DNA from: Spiroplasma apis B31
GTDB taxonomy: Bacteria > Bacillota_I > Bacilli_A > Mycoplasmatales > Mycoplasmataceae
DNA length: 64,000 nt
Direction of reading: 5' to 3'
NCBI RefSeq assembly: GCF_000500935.1
Contig: NC_022998.1
Coordinates: 62,001 to 126,000, forward strand
Part shown: positions 1-10,361 of the stretch, in pieces
How the letters are laid out: the number at the start of each line of letters is the position of its first letter
Numbering within the stretch: the first letter of the stretch is position 1
Notes under the pieces: generated by a model
The model's database searches: none
Told to the model about the DNA's origin: nothing
Seen by the model: only the letters and a program-made list of their open reading frames with translations
Translations under genes and position numbers: made by a program

Positions 1-2208
1 CAAGAAGATGATGAAGATTTGCAATCAAGAATATATGCTGCAATTGAGGTCGGTCTTTCTTATTCTAATGGTTTAATAAAAATACAATATCCTAAAAGAA
101 ATGATGAAACCCGTCTATTCTCAACTAAGTATTCTTGCAGTGAGTGTGGATTTATAATACCAAACCTTGAAGCAAACCTATTTTCTTTTAACAAAAAAAA
201 TGGAGCTTGTGAAGTCTGCTCTGGTTTGGGAGTTAACTTAGAAGCTGACCCGAGCCTGATTATTCCTGATGACAACTTATCTATCAGATCAGGAGGTATT
301 CTTTATTATAAAAATCTAGTAGACAGTCAAAACATAGAATGACAAAAGTTTAAATCTTTATGTAATTACTACTTAATAGATTTGAATCAACCCATTAACA
401 CTTTATCTGCAAAACAAATGAAAGTCATATTATGGGGTAGTGAAGAACCAATCGAAACAAAAATAACAACTTCAAGCGGTAATGTCTATAATGCCTTCGA
501 TTATACTGAGGGAGTTGGAAGTTTAATTGAAAGAAGATTTATTGAAACTAGTTCTGAAGAAAATAGAAAATATTATGGAAAATACATGGTATCAAAAGAG
601 TGTAAAGCTTGTCAAGGACAACGTTTAAACCCAATTGCATTGAGTGTAAAATTAAATGGATTAAACATTGCTGAGTTTGTGAATTTAACCATCGAGGAAG
701 AACTTAACTTTTTATTAAATTTAAAACTTACTGAACAACAAGAAAAAATAGCAAGCCTAGTCCTTCAACAACTTTTATCTAGAATAAGTTTTTTAAACGA
801 AGTCGGTCTAAACTATTTAACACTTTCTAGAAGTGCAACCACTTTATCTGGTGGAGAGGCACAAAGAATTCGTTTAGCTAAACAACTTGGTTCGAAGCTG
901 TCTGGGGTCCTATATGTTTTGGATGAACCTTCTATAGGATTGCACCAAAGAGATAACGACAAATTAATCAATACTTTGAAAAAGCTAAGAGATTTAGGGA
1001 ATACCCTTATAGTTGTTGAACATGATGAAGATACTATGAAAGAAGCTGATTGAATTGTTGATATTGGCCCAGGAGCCGGGACACGCGGTGGAGAAGTTAT
1101 GGCCCAAGGAACATACGAAGATATTTGTAAAAATGAAAACTCGATAACTGGACAATATTTATCTAAAAAATTATCTATACCAACACCAAAAAAACGTAGA
1201 GGTGGAAATGGGAAGAAGTTAGAAATTCTCGAAGTTACAGAAAACAACTTAAAAAAAATTGATGTGACCATACCACTTGGTAAGTTTGTAACTATTACAG
1301 GAGTAAGTGGTAGTGGTAAATCAACATTAGTTGAAGAGGTAATATACAAAGGTCTCCGTAAGGAAATAAACAATGAATTAATTAGACCTGGTAAGTACAA
1401 AAAAATGAAAGGTCACGAGAATATCGATAAAATAATTTATGTCTCACAAGACCCAATTGGTAAAACTCCTAGATCAAATCCAGCAACATATACATCTGTT
1501 TTTGATGATATTAGAGACCTTTTTGCAGAAGTCCCAGAAGCTAAAATTCGCGGATATAAAAAAGGAAGATTTAGTTTTAATGTACCAGGTGGAAGATGTG
1601 ACACTTGCCAAGGTGATGGAGTTGTTAGAGTGGATATGCAGTTTCTTGGTTTTGTGGAAGTTGTTTGTGAAACTTGTAACGGACGTAGATATAATGAAGA
1701 AACTTTACAAGTTAAATACAAAAAGAAAAATGTACACGATGTATTAAATATGACAGTAGAAGAAGCTTATGAGTTTTTTGAAAACGTTCCAAAAATTAAT
1801 CTTAAATTAAAAACAATACTTGACGTAGGTTTGGGTTACATTAAACTCGGACAAAATGCAACTACTTTGTCTGGGGGAGAAGCTCAGAGAGTTAAGTTAT
1901 CTACTTTCTTGTTAAAAAAATCAACTGGAAAAACAATGTTCTTACTTGATGAACCAACAACGGGTCTTCATATAGATGATGTAAAGCGATTAATAAAGAT
2001 TTTAAATATTTTAGTAGACCAAGGAAATACAGTTTTAACTATTGAACATAATTTAGACTTCATCAAGGTTTCTGATCATATAATTGATTTGGGACCAGAT
2101 GGAGGTTCAGAAGGTGGGAACATTTTAGTAACAGGAACCCCTGAACAAGTTTGTTTGTCATCGGAAAGTTATACTGCCAAATACCTTAAGGCATACTTAA
2201 ATGATTAG
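1..2208 (+). CDS. uvrA: UvrABC excinuclease subunit A (5' end outside window)
   Basis: UvrA is the damage-recognition ATPase of nucleotide excision repair and acts with UvrB and UvrC. The reading frame is open from base 1, so the N-terminal part lies upstream; 735 codons are present against about 940 in the family. Visible features in order are the first zinc module (CSECG ... CEVCSG), CKACQGQRLNP, an ABC signature LSGGEAQRIRLA with a following DEPS Walker B, a second Walker A GVSGSGKST, the second zinc module (CDTCQGDG ... CETCNGRR), a second LSGGEAQRVKL and DEPTTGLH. In-frame UGA codons at 340 and 1051 sit at Trp positions, not breaks. The stop overlaps the folC start by 8 bases, suggesting translational coupling. 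Confidence 0.97.
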
Positions 2209-3295
2209 TGTAGATAAAAAACTTATCCCATTCAAGACTTATTTTCAAAGGCAATATAACCTAAGTAAACTTTTGAATGATATTGGTAATCCACAAAATA
2301 AATTTGAGGTTGTAAATATTGTAGGCACCAATGGGAAGGGTTCAACAGCTAAGTTTATTTATGATAACTTAGTCGGTAAAATAGCTAACATCGGTCTTTT
2401 TACATCGCCAGCATTTTTATTTCATAATGAGCGAATTAAGGTAAATGAAAATTTCATTACTGATAAACAATTAAAAGCAATCATCAAAAAATATAAAAAA
2501 ACTTTTGCGAACTATAAGTTAACGTTTTTTGAAATTTGAACTTTCGTTGCAATAATTTATTTTACACATATGAATGTAGAACTCGCAATAATAGAAGCTG
2601 GCATTGGTGGTATTTTGGATTCCACTAATGTATTTCAAAATCAAAAAGCAGTCTGCATTACAACTATTGATTTAGATCACACAGAAGTTTTAGGGTCAAA
2701 AGTTGAAAACATAATTGAACAAAAAATAGGGATTGTCAAACCAAATGCAAAGGTTTTTATTAGCAACGACAACTTAAAATACAAAGATATTATATCGATG
2801 TATTGTAAGAATGATATAGATTATTGCGAGATTTTTCAAGGAGAACAAACATACCAAAAGTACAATAAAGGTTTGGCAAAAGAACTTGTTGAGTACTTAG
2901 GTTATTCTTTTACAAGTTATCTAGAACCTCCTTTAGGTAGATTGACCATCTTAAATAAAAATCCCTTGCTATTAATCGATGGATGTCATAATATCTCAGG
3001 GGCAAGAGAGTTGTCCAAAGAATGCAAAAAAATCCCAAACCTAACAATTTTGTTCGCTGCGATAAAAGGTAAAGAACAAAACGAAATGATAGAAGTTTTA
3101 GAAAAAAGCTGTGATAAACTTTTTGTTACAACATTCAAACATTTCAAAAGTTGGGACATTAATAAAGTTGATCATCCGAATAGGGTCAAGAACTGAAAAA
3201 AGTTTTTAAGAAAAAATAAAGATAAAAGTATTCTTATATGTGGAAGTTTATATTTCATTCCATTAATATATAAGTGGTTTTTAAGGAGAAAATAA
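2201..3295 (+). CDS. folC: Folylpolyglutamate synthase / dihydrofolate synthase family protein
   Basis: This is a Mur-ligase-family enzyme that adds glutamate to folates and so traps them in the cell. The N-terminal P-loop reads GTNGKGST, and the family segment DHTEVLG ... EQKIGIVKP is present, followed by DGCHN in the C-terminal domain. The product has 364 residues, somewhat shorter than the usual 420 or so, with the C-terminal domain compact. UGA codons at 2537 and 3194 are Trp. The start overlaps uvrA, and the TAA stop at 3293-3295 overlaps the ATG of the folate-type transporter gene, so the two folate functions look coupled. It is more likely to polyglutamylate imported folate than to act in de novo synthesis; that is inference from the neighbour. 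Confidence 0.9.
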
Positions 3296-3972
3296 TGAAT
3301 TTTTACATTTTGACAAATATTATAGGTATTATTGGTGTTTGTGCCACCTTAATAATTGCACTAGCAATGGAAAAGTTTACATTTAAAAAAATAAGTGTTA
3401 AGCACTTAACTGTCATATCAACTTTTGGCGCTTGTTCTGTTGTATTAACGAATATACTTGGTTACAATATTCCGATATTAGGAAATATTAGATTAGCTTT
3501 TGGTGATTGAATTATATTCTTTTTAGGAATGCTATTCGGACCAATTTGTGGTGTTATGTCTGGAATCTCGATAGATGTTGTAGGGTCAGTTATACCAAAT
3601 AGTTTTGGATACCACGCGGGTTACATGTTTAACAAATCTGTTTTAGGATTACTGGGTGCACTTGTATTCATTTTTAAAAAAGAAAAACATATACTTTTAA
3701 AAGTAATTTTACTATATAGTATCGGATACGTACTCCAAAGTCTTTTACTTAACCAGATATGGATGATGTCTTGAAAAGGAGAAGCAGCTTGAGTAGATTT
3801 GATAGGTAAATTGATAAAGTTACCAATAACTTTACCCATTTATATATCTGTGACATATTCAAGCTTCAGAATTATAAAACCATTACTTAATAAATGGACT
3901 ATGGAGAATGTTTGGTGTTTTAGAAACAAAAACACAGCTACTAGCTCATATTTAACTAGTGATAAACTTTAA
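3295..3972 (+). CDS. folT: ECF transporter S component, folate (FolT) type
   Basis: This is a 225-residue integral membrane protein with about six hydrophobic segments. It carries the ECF S-component pattern GNIRLAFGDW followed by FLGMLFGPICGVMSG, which places it in the folate-family S components that bind substrate and pair with the shared EcfA/A'/T energising module (not in this window). Start at ATG 3295 is preferred because AGGAG lies just upstream (3284-3288) and it overlaps the folC stop. UGA codons at 3508 and 3772 are Trp. Direct coupling to folC supports folate as substrate; the assignment rests on motif and context, and another vitamin cannot be excluded. Confidence 0.8.
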
Positions 3973-3999
3973 TGAGTTTAAAACTAGTTTTTTTTATCC
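3952..3999 (+). terminator. Rho-independent terminator after the uvrA-folC-folT run
   Basis: AACTAGT at 3954-3960 pairs with ACTAGTT at about 3984-3990, with an inner AAACT/AGTTT stem, and is followed by a run of T. The left arm lies inside the last codons of folT. It separates folT from the hprK promoter. Confidence 0.65.
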
Positions 4000-4016
4000 A
4001 TAAATCTCGTTATAAT
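3988..4016 (+). promoter_or_regulatory. Probable hprK promoter
   Basis: A perfect TATAAT (-10) lies at 4011-4016, 19 bases before the hprK ATG; the -35 region 17 bases upstream is only a T run that is shared with the terminator. The upstream terminator supports a new transcript starting here. Confidence 0.5.
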
Positions 4017-4035
4017 AATTAAAGCGAGGTTACTT

Positions 4036-4965
4036 ATGAAAAAACTAACACTTAAAAACTTAATAGAAAAGTTTGATTTAGAAGTATTGGCTGGTTTAGA
4101 AAAAATAGACAGTCAAGTAAAAGTTTATGGTCTTAATCGAGCAGGTTTGGAGTTAACTGGTTACTTTGAAGAGGGAGCTAAATCACACAGGCTTGTTCTA
4201 ATGTCAACAAAAGAGTATAACTATATCATGAATTTCGATGTGAAAGAACGTGAAGGACGTTATCGAAAATTATTGATGAAGGATATTCCGGGAGTTATCA
4301 TTACATCTAAGTTCACAGATGAAGTATTTTTTAATGTAGCAAAGGAATTGAATGTTCCTGTTTTAAGAACTTCAATTGAGTCTACAAGTGACTTTATGCA
4401 CAACTCTCTAGATTATATGGATTATTTTTTCGCACCTAAAATAGAAATGCATGCTTCTTTTATGAATATATTTGGGAAAGGCGTTATATTCATTGGCGAG
4501 TCTGGAATCGGTAAATCTGAGATTGCAATGGACCTTGTTAAAAGTAATCATTTATTTGTTGGTGATGATAGGATTGTGGTGACAAAAAAAGCCGGCTCTC
4601 TATTTGGGAGAAGCCATGAAATCTTAAAAAATTTAGTTGAAGTTCGCGGTATCGGTATAATTGATATTTCAAAAACAAATGGTTATCAAGTAATTATGGA
4701 GGAATCAACAGTTGATTTGGTCATTGAATTATCAGCATTTAAAAAAGATGGTGTTGATGATTCTGAAAGGTTAGGAAAAGATTTTCAAAGTTATAATATT
4801 TTAGGAGTTGATGTTCCCTACATAAAAATACCAGTTTCTTCTGGAAGAAATATTCCTAATATAATAGAAACAGCAGTTTCAAAATTAAAAATAACACAGA
4901 GCGGACTTTATAATGATGATGCTTCTCTATTAACGGAAAGAGTGATGGCTTTTACAGATGATTAA
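4036..4965 (+). CDS. hprK: HPr kinase/phosphorylase
   Basis: HprK phosphorylates and dephosphorylates Ser46 of HPr, linking glycolytic state to PTS activity. The 309-residue product has the expected length. It has the N-terminal domain, a conserved His at about residue 139, the P-loop GESGIGKS at residues 154-161, the FVGDDRI segment, and the EVRGIGIIDI signature. Its substrate HPr is encoded at 51566 with an intact Ser46, so the pair is complete. No ccpA is present in the window. The 3' end overlaps the first lgt by 8 bases, the same hprK-lgt-trxB arrangement seen in many Firmicutes. Confidence 0.97.
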   Translation: MKKLTLKNLIEKFDLEVLAGLEKIDSQVKVYGLNRAGLELTGYFEEGAKSHRLVLMSTKEYNYIMNFDVKEREGRYRKLLMKDIPGVIITSKFTDEVFFNVAKELNVPVLRTSIESTSDFMHNSLDYMDYFFAPKIEMHASFMNIFGKGVIFIGESGIGKSEIAMDLVKSNHLFVGDDRIVVTKKAGSLFGRSHEILKNLVEVRGIGIIDISKTNGYQVIMEESTVDLVIELSAFKKDGVDDSERLGKDFQSYNILGVDVPYIKIPVSSGRNIPNIIETAVSKLKITQSGLYNDDASLLTERVMAFTDD

Positions 4966-6328
4966 TTTTTTAGCCGATGATCAAAGAAACACGTCAAATG
5001 AACTGTGAAATAACGGATCAGATTACTTATCTTTTATGTATCCTATACTTGTACTATGCGGGGTGCTTGTAACAATTATTGCATCTGCAATCCAACTTAA
5101 AATAAGAAAAATACCACTTAAAGAGTTTATGAATTCTATTTATATAGTTATTCCAGCTGGTGTAATTGGAGGGTCTATATTTGGTAAGTTAGGTACAAAT
5201 ACTCCGATATATAAACTTATATTTATTTGAGAACCGGGACTAAGTATTTTTGGTGCTTTATTTGCTGGTGGAGCAGCGGGGTTTGTTTGATTTTGATATC
5301 AAAGACATCACACAAAAATCTCTATATGAGTTTATGCTGATTGTATTGTTCCAAATATATTATTAGGACAAGCAATAGGGCGATGAGGAAATTTATTCAA
5401 TCATGAGATTTTAGGAAGGCAAACTGATATTTCAAAGTTTCAATGATTACCTGAGTGAATTTGAATGAGATTGTTTTATTTTGTTGACCCTTCAACGGGT
5501 CAAAAATTATCAAGCCTAAGCTATAACGAACCGCTATTTTTATTTGAATCGATTGCTACATTGATGACTTGATTTTTTATAACATTTTTTATCGCGAATC
5601 TGGGTAAAATTATTAGTAAAAAACCTTGGAATGTTAATCCTTTAGCATTTCCTTGTAAAAAATGAGTTTCAAAAAACTCGCTTCAAGACTTTGACAACAC
5701 TTATCAAAATATTATTTACAAGGTAAATGATAATGGTGAATATAAGTTATCAAAAAGACAAGCATGGTTAAAAGCTTATTTTGTGTATCAGGCAGATAGT
5801 CAAGAAGTGAAATCTGCTCAAAGTATTATCGACAATCACAAGCGTTCGTATTTACAAGCTTTAGATAAGTATAAAGGAGTTAAACTTAAAAGAGATAATG
5901 AGATAAACGTAATTAAAAAAGAAATGTTCAAAAAACGATTATCTAAAAAAGAATTCAGATTGCGTAAAAATAATTTGAAAAAAGATTATGGAAAAATTTT
6001 GAAAGAGTTAAGATGAAAGAAAAGTAGACTATTAAATTTCTTAACCTTGAACTCACAAGAACTATATAATATCAATAATAAGGATAAGTATTGTGTCATT
6101 CATTCTGGTGTATTGTGCTCCACATATGTTATATTTTATTCTATAATTAGATTTATATTAGACACATCAAGAACAACCTATGAGTTGTCGTTCAAATGAA
6201 ATCCCGTAATGAATTATCTTTCCTTAACAGGAATATTGATTTTGGGGTTCATAATGTTGATTTGCGCTCAGTTTATAGCGCCAAAAAAATGAAGGGAAGA
6301 AGGTTGGTTGTATGAAAAATCATATTAA
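4958..6328 (+). CDS. lgt: Prolipoprotein diacylglyceryl transferase paralogue 1 (lacks the conserved His)
   Basis: Lgt transfers diacylglycerol from phosphatidylglycerol to the lipobox Cys of prolipoproteins. This 456-residue copy keeps the hallmark IGRWGNLFNHE segment (equivalents of E. coli Arg143, Asn146, Glu151) and the later RFILD segment. However, the motif that reads S-x-H-G in active Lgt, and in the paralogue at 7381, reads SIFGALF here, so the His103 equivalent is Phe and the Glu243 equivalent is Asp. Between the fifth and sixth membrane segments (about residues 220-355) lies a charged Lys/Glu-rich insertion with coiled-coil character. Many UGA codons encode Trp. It overlaps hprK upstream and trxB downstream by 17 bases. 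It may be inactive or specialised. Confidence 0.85.
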
Positions 6329-7244
6329 AACAGATTACGATTTGATTATAGCGGGTGCAGGTCCAGCTGGATTAACCGCTGCGCTTTACGCTTGTAGGGC
6401 TGGCTTGAATGTGCTAGTTTTAGAAAAGGAAGCACCAGGTGGAAAAGTTGTTAAAACTGGTGAAATTGAAAATTATCCTGGATTTAACTCTATTAATGGA
6501 CCAGACCTAGCTTTCAAATTTTTTGATCAAGCAACTGCCATGGGTGCAAAATTTGAGTTTTCAGGATTGTTAGACTTCGAAAAACAAGATATTTTTACTG
6601 TTAAATTAGAAAATGGAAAAGAAATCACTTGCAAATCATTAATAATAGCAACTGGAACTAAAGAAAATTTATTAGGTGTACCAGGAGAAAAAGAACTTTA
6701 TGGTAAAGGAGTTTCATATTGCGCTGTGTGTGACGGTAGCTTCTATAAAGATGTACCTGTTCTAGTTGTTGGTGGAGGATATTCTGCTATTGAAGAGGCT
6801 ATATTTTTAACTAGATTTGCTTCAACAGTTTACATAGTACATAGAAGTCAAAACTTTAGAGTTGATAATAAATCACTTGAAAAAGCTAAGAAAAATGAAA
6901 AAATTAAATTTATTCTAGATAGTGTTGTTGAAAGAATAAATGGTGATAACAAAGTGGAAAGTGTTGATGTTAAAAATCTCAAAACACAAAAAACCGAAAG
7001 TTTTGAAGTGAAAGGTATTTTCCCATTTATTGGTCAATATCCCGTTACAAGTTTCATTAAACACGAAGAAATCTTAAATGATCAAAGACACATAAAAAGT
7101 GACGAAAACATGAAAACGTTGATTGAAGGTTTATTTGTAGCAGGAGATGTTAGAAACACACCTTTCAGACAAATTGCGACCGCGGTAGCTGATGGAGCTT
7201 TAGCAGGACAAAACGCTGTATCATATATTGAAAATCTCGACTAA
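6312..7244 (+). CDS. trxB: Thioredoxin reductase
   Basis: This is an NADPH- and FAD-dependent enzyme that reduces thioredoxin in the cytoplasm. The 310 residues are the normal length. The N-terminal FAD motif [12 protein letters not shown], the redox-active CAVCDG, the NADPH-binding [10 protein letters not shown] and the C-terminal GLFVAGDVR are all visible. Start at ATG 6312 has GGAAGAAGG just upstream and overlaps the 3' end of lgt paralogue 1, so it is probably co-translated. In the NADPH site the HRSQNFRVD segment keeps the HRR/R-type contact residues in a relaxed form. Confidence 0.97.
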   Translation: MKNHIKTDYDLIIAGAGPAGLTAALYACRAGLNVLVLEKEAPGGKVVKTGEIENYPGFNSINGPDLAFKFFDQATAMGAKFEFSGLLDFEKQDIFTVKLENGKEITCKSLIIATGTKENLLGVPGEKELYGKGVSYCAVCDGSFYKDVPVLVVGGGYSAIEEAIFLTRFASTVYIVHRSQNFRVDNKSLEKAKKNEKIKFILDSVVERINGDNKVESVDVKNLKTQKTESFEVKGIFPFIGQYPVTSFIKHEEILNDQRHIKSDENMKTLIEGLFVAGDVRNTPFRQIATAVADGALAGQNAVSYIENLD

Positions 7245-7323
7245 AGTCGTTTTTTTTCATAAAATTGAAAATAATTACACGAAAAAGTTCATTTATAAAA
7301 TTTATATTTTAATTTTCATACTC

Positions 7324-7350
7324 TTGATAACAACGTATACAATTTATGTT
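7324..7350 (+). promoter_or_regulatory. Possible promoter for lgt paralogue 2
   Basis: TTGATA at 7324-7329 is followed by a TATGTTAAAAT region at 7345-7355, which could give a -10 at 15-19 base spacing. The gap of 136 bases after trxB supports a separate promoter for the second lgt. A very similar TGTTAAAAT string precedes deoD. Confidence 0.4.
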
Positions 7351-7380
7351 AAAATTTTAAAGGTTAAGGAGTGTTTTTTA

Positions 7381-8703
7381 ATGGAACAATGAACGACGGG
7401 TGACAAATTTCCAAATAACCCCAACATAAATCCGCAATGAACAATACAAGGTGACTACGGTTTCTTACATGTTTATGCATTTACTATGACTTTGGGTGTT
7501 ATTGTCACTATAGCCATATCCGCCTTTAAATTTTGGCGAAAAGGGCTTAGCTTACGTGAACTGTTGATAGGAGCTTGTTTGAGTGTACCTGCTGGTTTGT
7601 TTGGAGCTAGTTTCTTTGGTAAACTAAATGCCGACGGTTATGGTAAAAATGCAAATGGAGCTAGTTTCTTTGAACTATTTGCATTTTGAAAAGAAGGAAT
7701 GTCGATTCATGGCGCATTATTTTTAGGAGGTTTTGTTGGTATATTAATCTTCTATATTTTAGGTCGTAAACAAAGAGTATCTGTCTTAGTTTACATGGAT
7801 TGTATATTACCAAATATACTTATCGGACAAGCTATTGGAAGATGGGGAAACTTTTACAACCACGAAATTTTTGGAAAACCAGTCTGAGATGTATCTAGTC
7901 ACAGTCCAAACCCCTTAAACTGACTACCTGAGTTTTTAAGAGTAAATACTCAATTTAAATACACAGGTAGTGGGGGTGAATTTATTAATGGCATTGAAAT
8001 GATTAATGGTCATACTTATCAAATGCAACCAATTTTCTTTTACGAATCTATAGCTTTATTTTTAGCTTGGATTGTAATTACGGTGTTCATTCCCGGTATT
8101 GGTAGATGAATAAGTAAAAAACCATGAAATTTACATCCAGAAACTTACCAACTCGATTTAAAATATTCGTTTAAGCACGCTTTTACTTGAAAAAAAGACG
8201 CTGAAAAACAAACATACTTCGAAGTTTGAAAAAAAGCCTTTTATTCAAATAACAACGAACAAGCAATTAAAAAATATAAAGAAGAGATAACTAAATTGCA
8301 AGGAACTAATTCACTTGCAAATAAATGAAAAAAAGGAAAAATGTTAGTTGACGCTAACAATCCAGACAATTATAAAATAATTAAAGCAGGTGTTGAAGCT
8401 GGAGCATATTTCTTTTTGTGAAACTTAATTAGATTTGTATTAGAACTTGGTAGACCTAATGATCACTTGTTTTTAATTTATCTACCGACAGCTTCATATA
8501 TAGCGGTTGGTCTTACTTCCTTATTTGGATTACTTTTTATGTTAGTGTCACAGTTTATTTTTCCTAACTTAATCAGGACCCCTGGTTATGTTTATGAAAA
8601 GGAATATTTTTATACTGAGGAGGTTATTGATAAAATGACCTCTCAAGAGAGTAAATTAAAAAAAGTTTTAACAAAAGTAATAAGTAAAAAGAAAAGCAAG
8701 TAG
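7381..8703 (+). CDS. lgt: Prolipoprotein diacylglyceryl transferase paralogue 2 (motif-complete)
   Basis: This is the second Lgt, 440 residues. It retains the residues known to matter in E. coli Lgt: SIHGALF (His103 equivalent), IGRWGNFYNHE (Arg143, Asn146, Glu151 equivalents) and RFVLELGR (Arg239 and Glu243 equivalents). It is therefore the likely active enzyme for the lipoproteins, including the BMP lipoprotein at 27220. Like paralogue 1 it has a long hydrophilic insertion, here about 90 residues (roughly residues 250-340), between the last two membrane regions, and a Lys-rich C-terminus. UGA is used for Trp many times. The start ATG 7381 has AAGGAG about 10 bases upstream. Confidence 0.93.
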
Positions 8704-8713
8704 GGTGATTTAA

Positions 8714-9661
8714 ATGTCTTTTGCAATGAAAGTGAAAGAAGAAATCTTAGAACACACTTTTAGTAAAGAACAAACCATCATGCTACTTTCGGGCTTCATA
8801 AAATACAATGGAGAACTTATTTCTTTAAACGAAAACACAGTCTTGAAACTTTTTTCGCATTCTAATAATGTTATTCGAAAGATATATGCTTTAATTAAAG
8901 AAATATATGTTGGTAACATAGAAGTATCCATTATTGATTCGAAAAAATTAAAGAGAAAAAAAATTTATCAATTATTATTAACAACTAACGTTATCAATTT
9001 TTTAGCAAAGTATAACATCTATGATATAAAAAAATCTAAAAATTATATCGAAATATATTTAAACTCGGATGAAACCGAAAATTATGGTCTTACGAGAGCC
9101 TATATTTCGGGTGTGTTTATTGCTGTTGGAAGTGTTAACTCTCCACAAACAACAAATTATCATGTTGAACTACAAACAAAAGAACTGGAATCAGCTAAAT
9201 ATCTTTGTGATCTTTTAAACCAATTTGATTTTGGTTTTAAAGTTACTACAAGAAAAAAGAAATTTGTATGTTATGCAAAAAAGTCACTTGTAGTATCTGA
9301 TTTTCTCAAGTTTGTAGACGCCGCAAAGGCCGTGTTAATGTTTGAAAATACTAGAATAAGTCGGGATGTAAATAACAATGTTAACAGAATGTTAAATATT
9401 GAAATTTATAATCAACAAAAAACTTATAACGCTGGAGTCAAACAAGTAAGGCAGATATCACACATTATGGAAAAAAACATGTTTGACGAATTATCTAAAA
9501 AGGCACAAGTGTTAGCACAAGTGCGTTTGGAAAATCCGGAAGCAACCTTCTCTGAACTCGGTGAAATTCTGAACGAAGAGAAGAATGTAAAAATTACCAA
9601 GTCGGGAATTAGTAATCTTTTTAAAATTATTGAAAGGTTGTCAGAAAGCATTGGTGAATAG
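8714..9661 (+). CDS. whiA: DNA-binding protein WhiA
   Basis: WhiA couples a LAGLIDADG-like N-terminal domain to a C-terminal helix-turn-helix. In Gram-positives it is tied to cell division and growth control, and in some mycoplasmas it has been linked to regulation of translation genes. The 315 residues are normal. The N-terminal region contains the LTRAYISGVFIAVGSVNSP segment, and the C-terminal part has ELSKKAQVLAQVRLENPEATFSELGE, the WhiA HTH. The start has GGTGATTT upstream, 10 bases after lgt paralogue 2. It is followed after 2 bases by a small XRE regulator, suggesting an lgt-whiA-xre transcript. Confidence 0.92.
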   Translation: MSFAMKVKEEILEHTFSKEQTIMLLSGFIKYNGELISLNENTVLKLFSHSNNVIRKIYALIKEIYVGNIEVSIIDSKKLKRKKIYQLLLTTNVINFLAKYNIYDIKKSKNYIEIYLNSDETENYGLTRAYISGVFIAVGSVNSPQTTNYHVELQTKELESAKYLCDLLNQFDFGFKVTTRKKKFVCYAKKSLVVSDFLKFVDAAKAVLMFENTRISRDVNNNVNRMLNIEIYNQQKTYNAGVKQVRQISHIMEKNMFDELSKKAQVLAQVRLENPEATFSELGEILNEEKNVKITKSGISNLFKIIERLSESIGE

Positions 9662-9663
9662 AT

Positions 9664-9882
9664 ATGGAAAAAAACAACATAATCTTTATATTTAGTCAAA
9701 ATATGAAAGAACTAAGAGTAAAAGCAAACATGACTCAAGAAGAATTAGGGTTTAAATCTAAGTTACATAGAAACTACATTTCAGATACCGAAAGAGGTAA
9801 AAGAAATGTATCTCTTAAAGCAATTGAAAAAATTGCTGAGGGATTAGGTGTTAATGCTATTGAATTATTTAAAGGTTTCTAA
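9664..9882 (+). CDS. Small XRE-family HTH regulator, R-M controller-like
   Basis: This 72-residue protein is a single helix-turn-helix domain: an N-terminal helix, then MTQEELGF as helix 2, LHRNYISDTERGKRN as the recognition region, and a dimerisation helix ending GLGVNAIELFK. The LHRNYISDTERGKRNVSL stretch closely resembles the controller (C) proteins of restriction-modification systems. No methylase or nuclease lies near it in this window, so the likeness is in the family fold only and the role is unknown. The gene starts 2 bases after whiA and is followed by a strong terminator, so it ends the lgt-whiA unit. Confidence 0.8.
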   Translation: MEKNNIIFIFSQNMKELRVKANMTQEELGFKSKLHRNYISDTERGKRNVSLKAIEKIAEGLGVNAIELFKGF

Positions 9883-9895
9883 ATATTTAGAAAAC

Positions 9896-9936
9896 AAAAA
9901 AACATTTTTTGAAAACTCAAAAAATGTTTTTTTTGC
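9896..9936. terminator. Bidirectional terminator between xre and the minus-strand rhodanese
   Basis: A perfect 15-base inverted repeat (9896-9910 with 9919-9933, loop 9911-9918) has A tracts on the left and T tracts on the right, so it can stop transcription from both convergent genes. Confidence 0.85.
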
Positions 9937-9965
9937 CTAATTTATATTTTTTATTAATTTGCGAA

Positions 9966-10361
9966 TTAGTAAATAACAACTTCTGTAAAATTTTCAAACA
10001 AAGGGTTATTTCTAATGTCATCATAATTACCGTACAATAAATAAGATTTGAATCCTTTGGATTTTAATGTTTTATAAATTGTTAAATGACTTCTATAATT
10101 ATTGTCTAATATTAAAATTTTCGAGTCTTTGTTTATTTTCTTAAAATATTTATAATTAAAAGTTGTGACAGGGATGTTAATGGAACCTTTTAAATGATGT
10201 TCCGAAAAAGATAGACTATTTCTAATATCGACAATTTGTCATTTTGGGTTATCAATTATGTTTATCAATTTTTTTATACTTTTCGTTCTAAATTTTTTCT
10301 TGAAATGATTTGTCTTCAAAAATCTAGAGAAAAACTTTATAACATAATCTAATCACTGCAT
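9966..10361 (-). CDS. Rhodanese-like domain protein without catalytic Cys
   Basis: The 131-residue product is read on the minus strand with TGA as Trp. It has a rhodanese fold signature: IVDIRNSLSFSEHHLKGSINIPV (about residues 43-65), then the strand LILDNNYRSHLTIYKTLKSKGF. In an active sulfurtransferase this second strand carries the catalytic Cys in a C-x-x-x-x-R-S loop; here the loop reads LDNNYRS, with no Cys in the loop or elsewhere in the protein. Start at ATG 10361 has GGTGAG a few bases upstream. The N-terminal 40 residues are basic with one hydrophobic stretch. It may be a non-catalytic binding module. It converges on xre across a shared terminator. Confidence 0.75.

Noticed and set aside
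813-1400. Long minus-strand open frame inside uvrA
   Set aside because: It is antisense to conserved uvrA sequence and its product has no family likeness; shadow of the coding strand.
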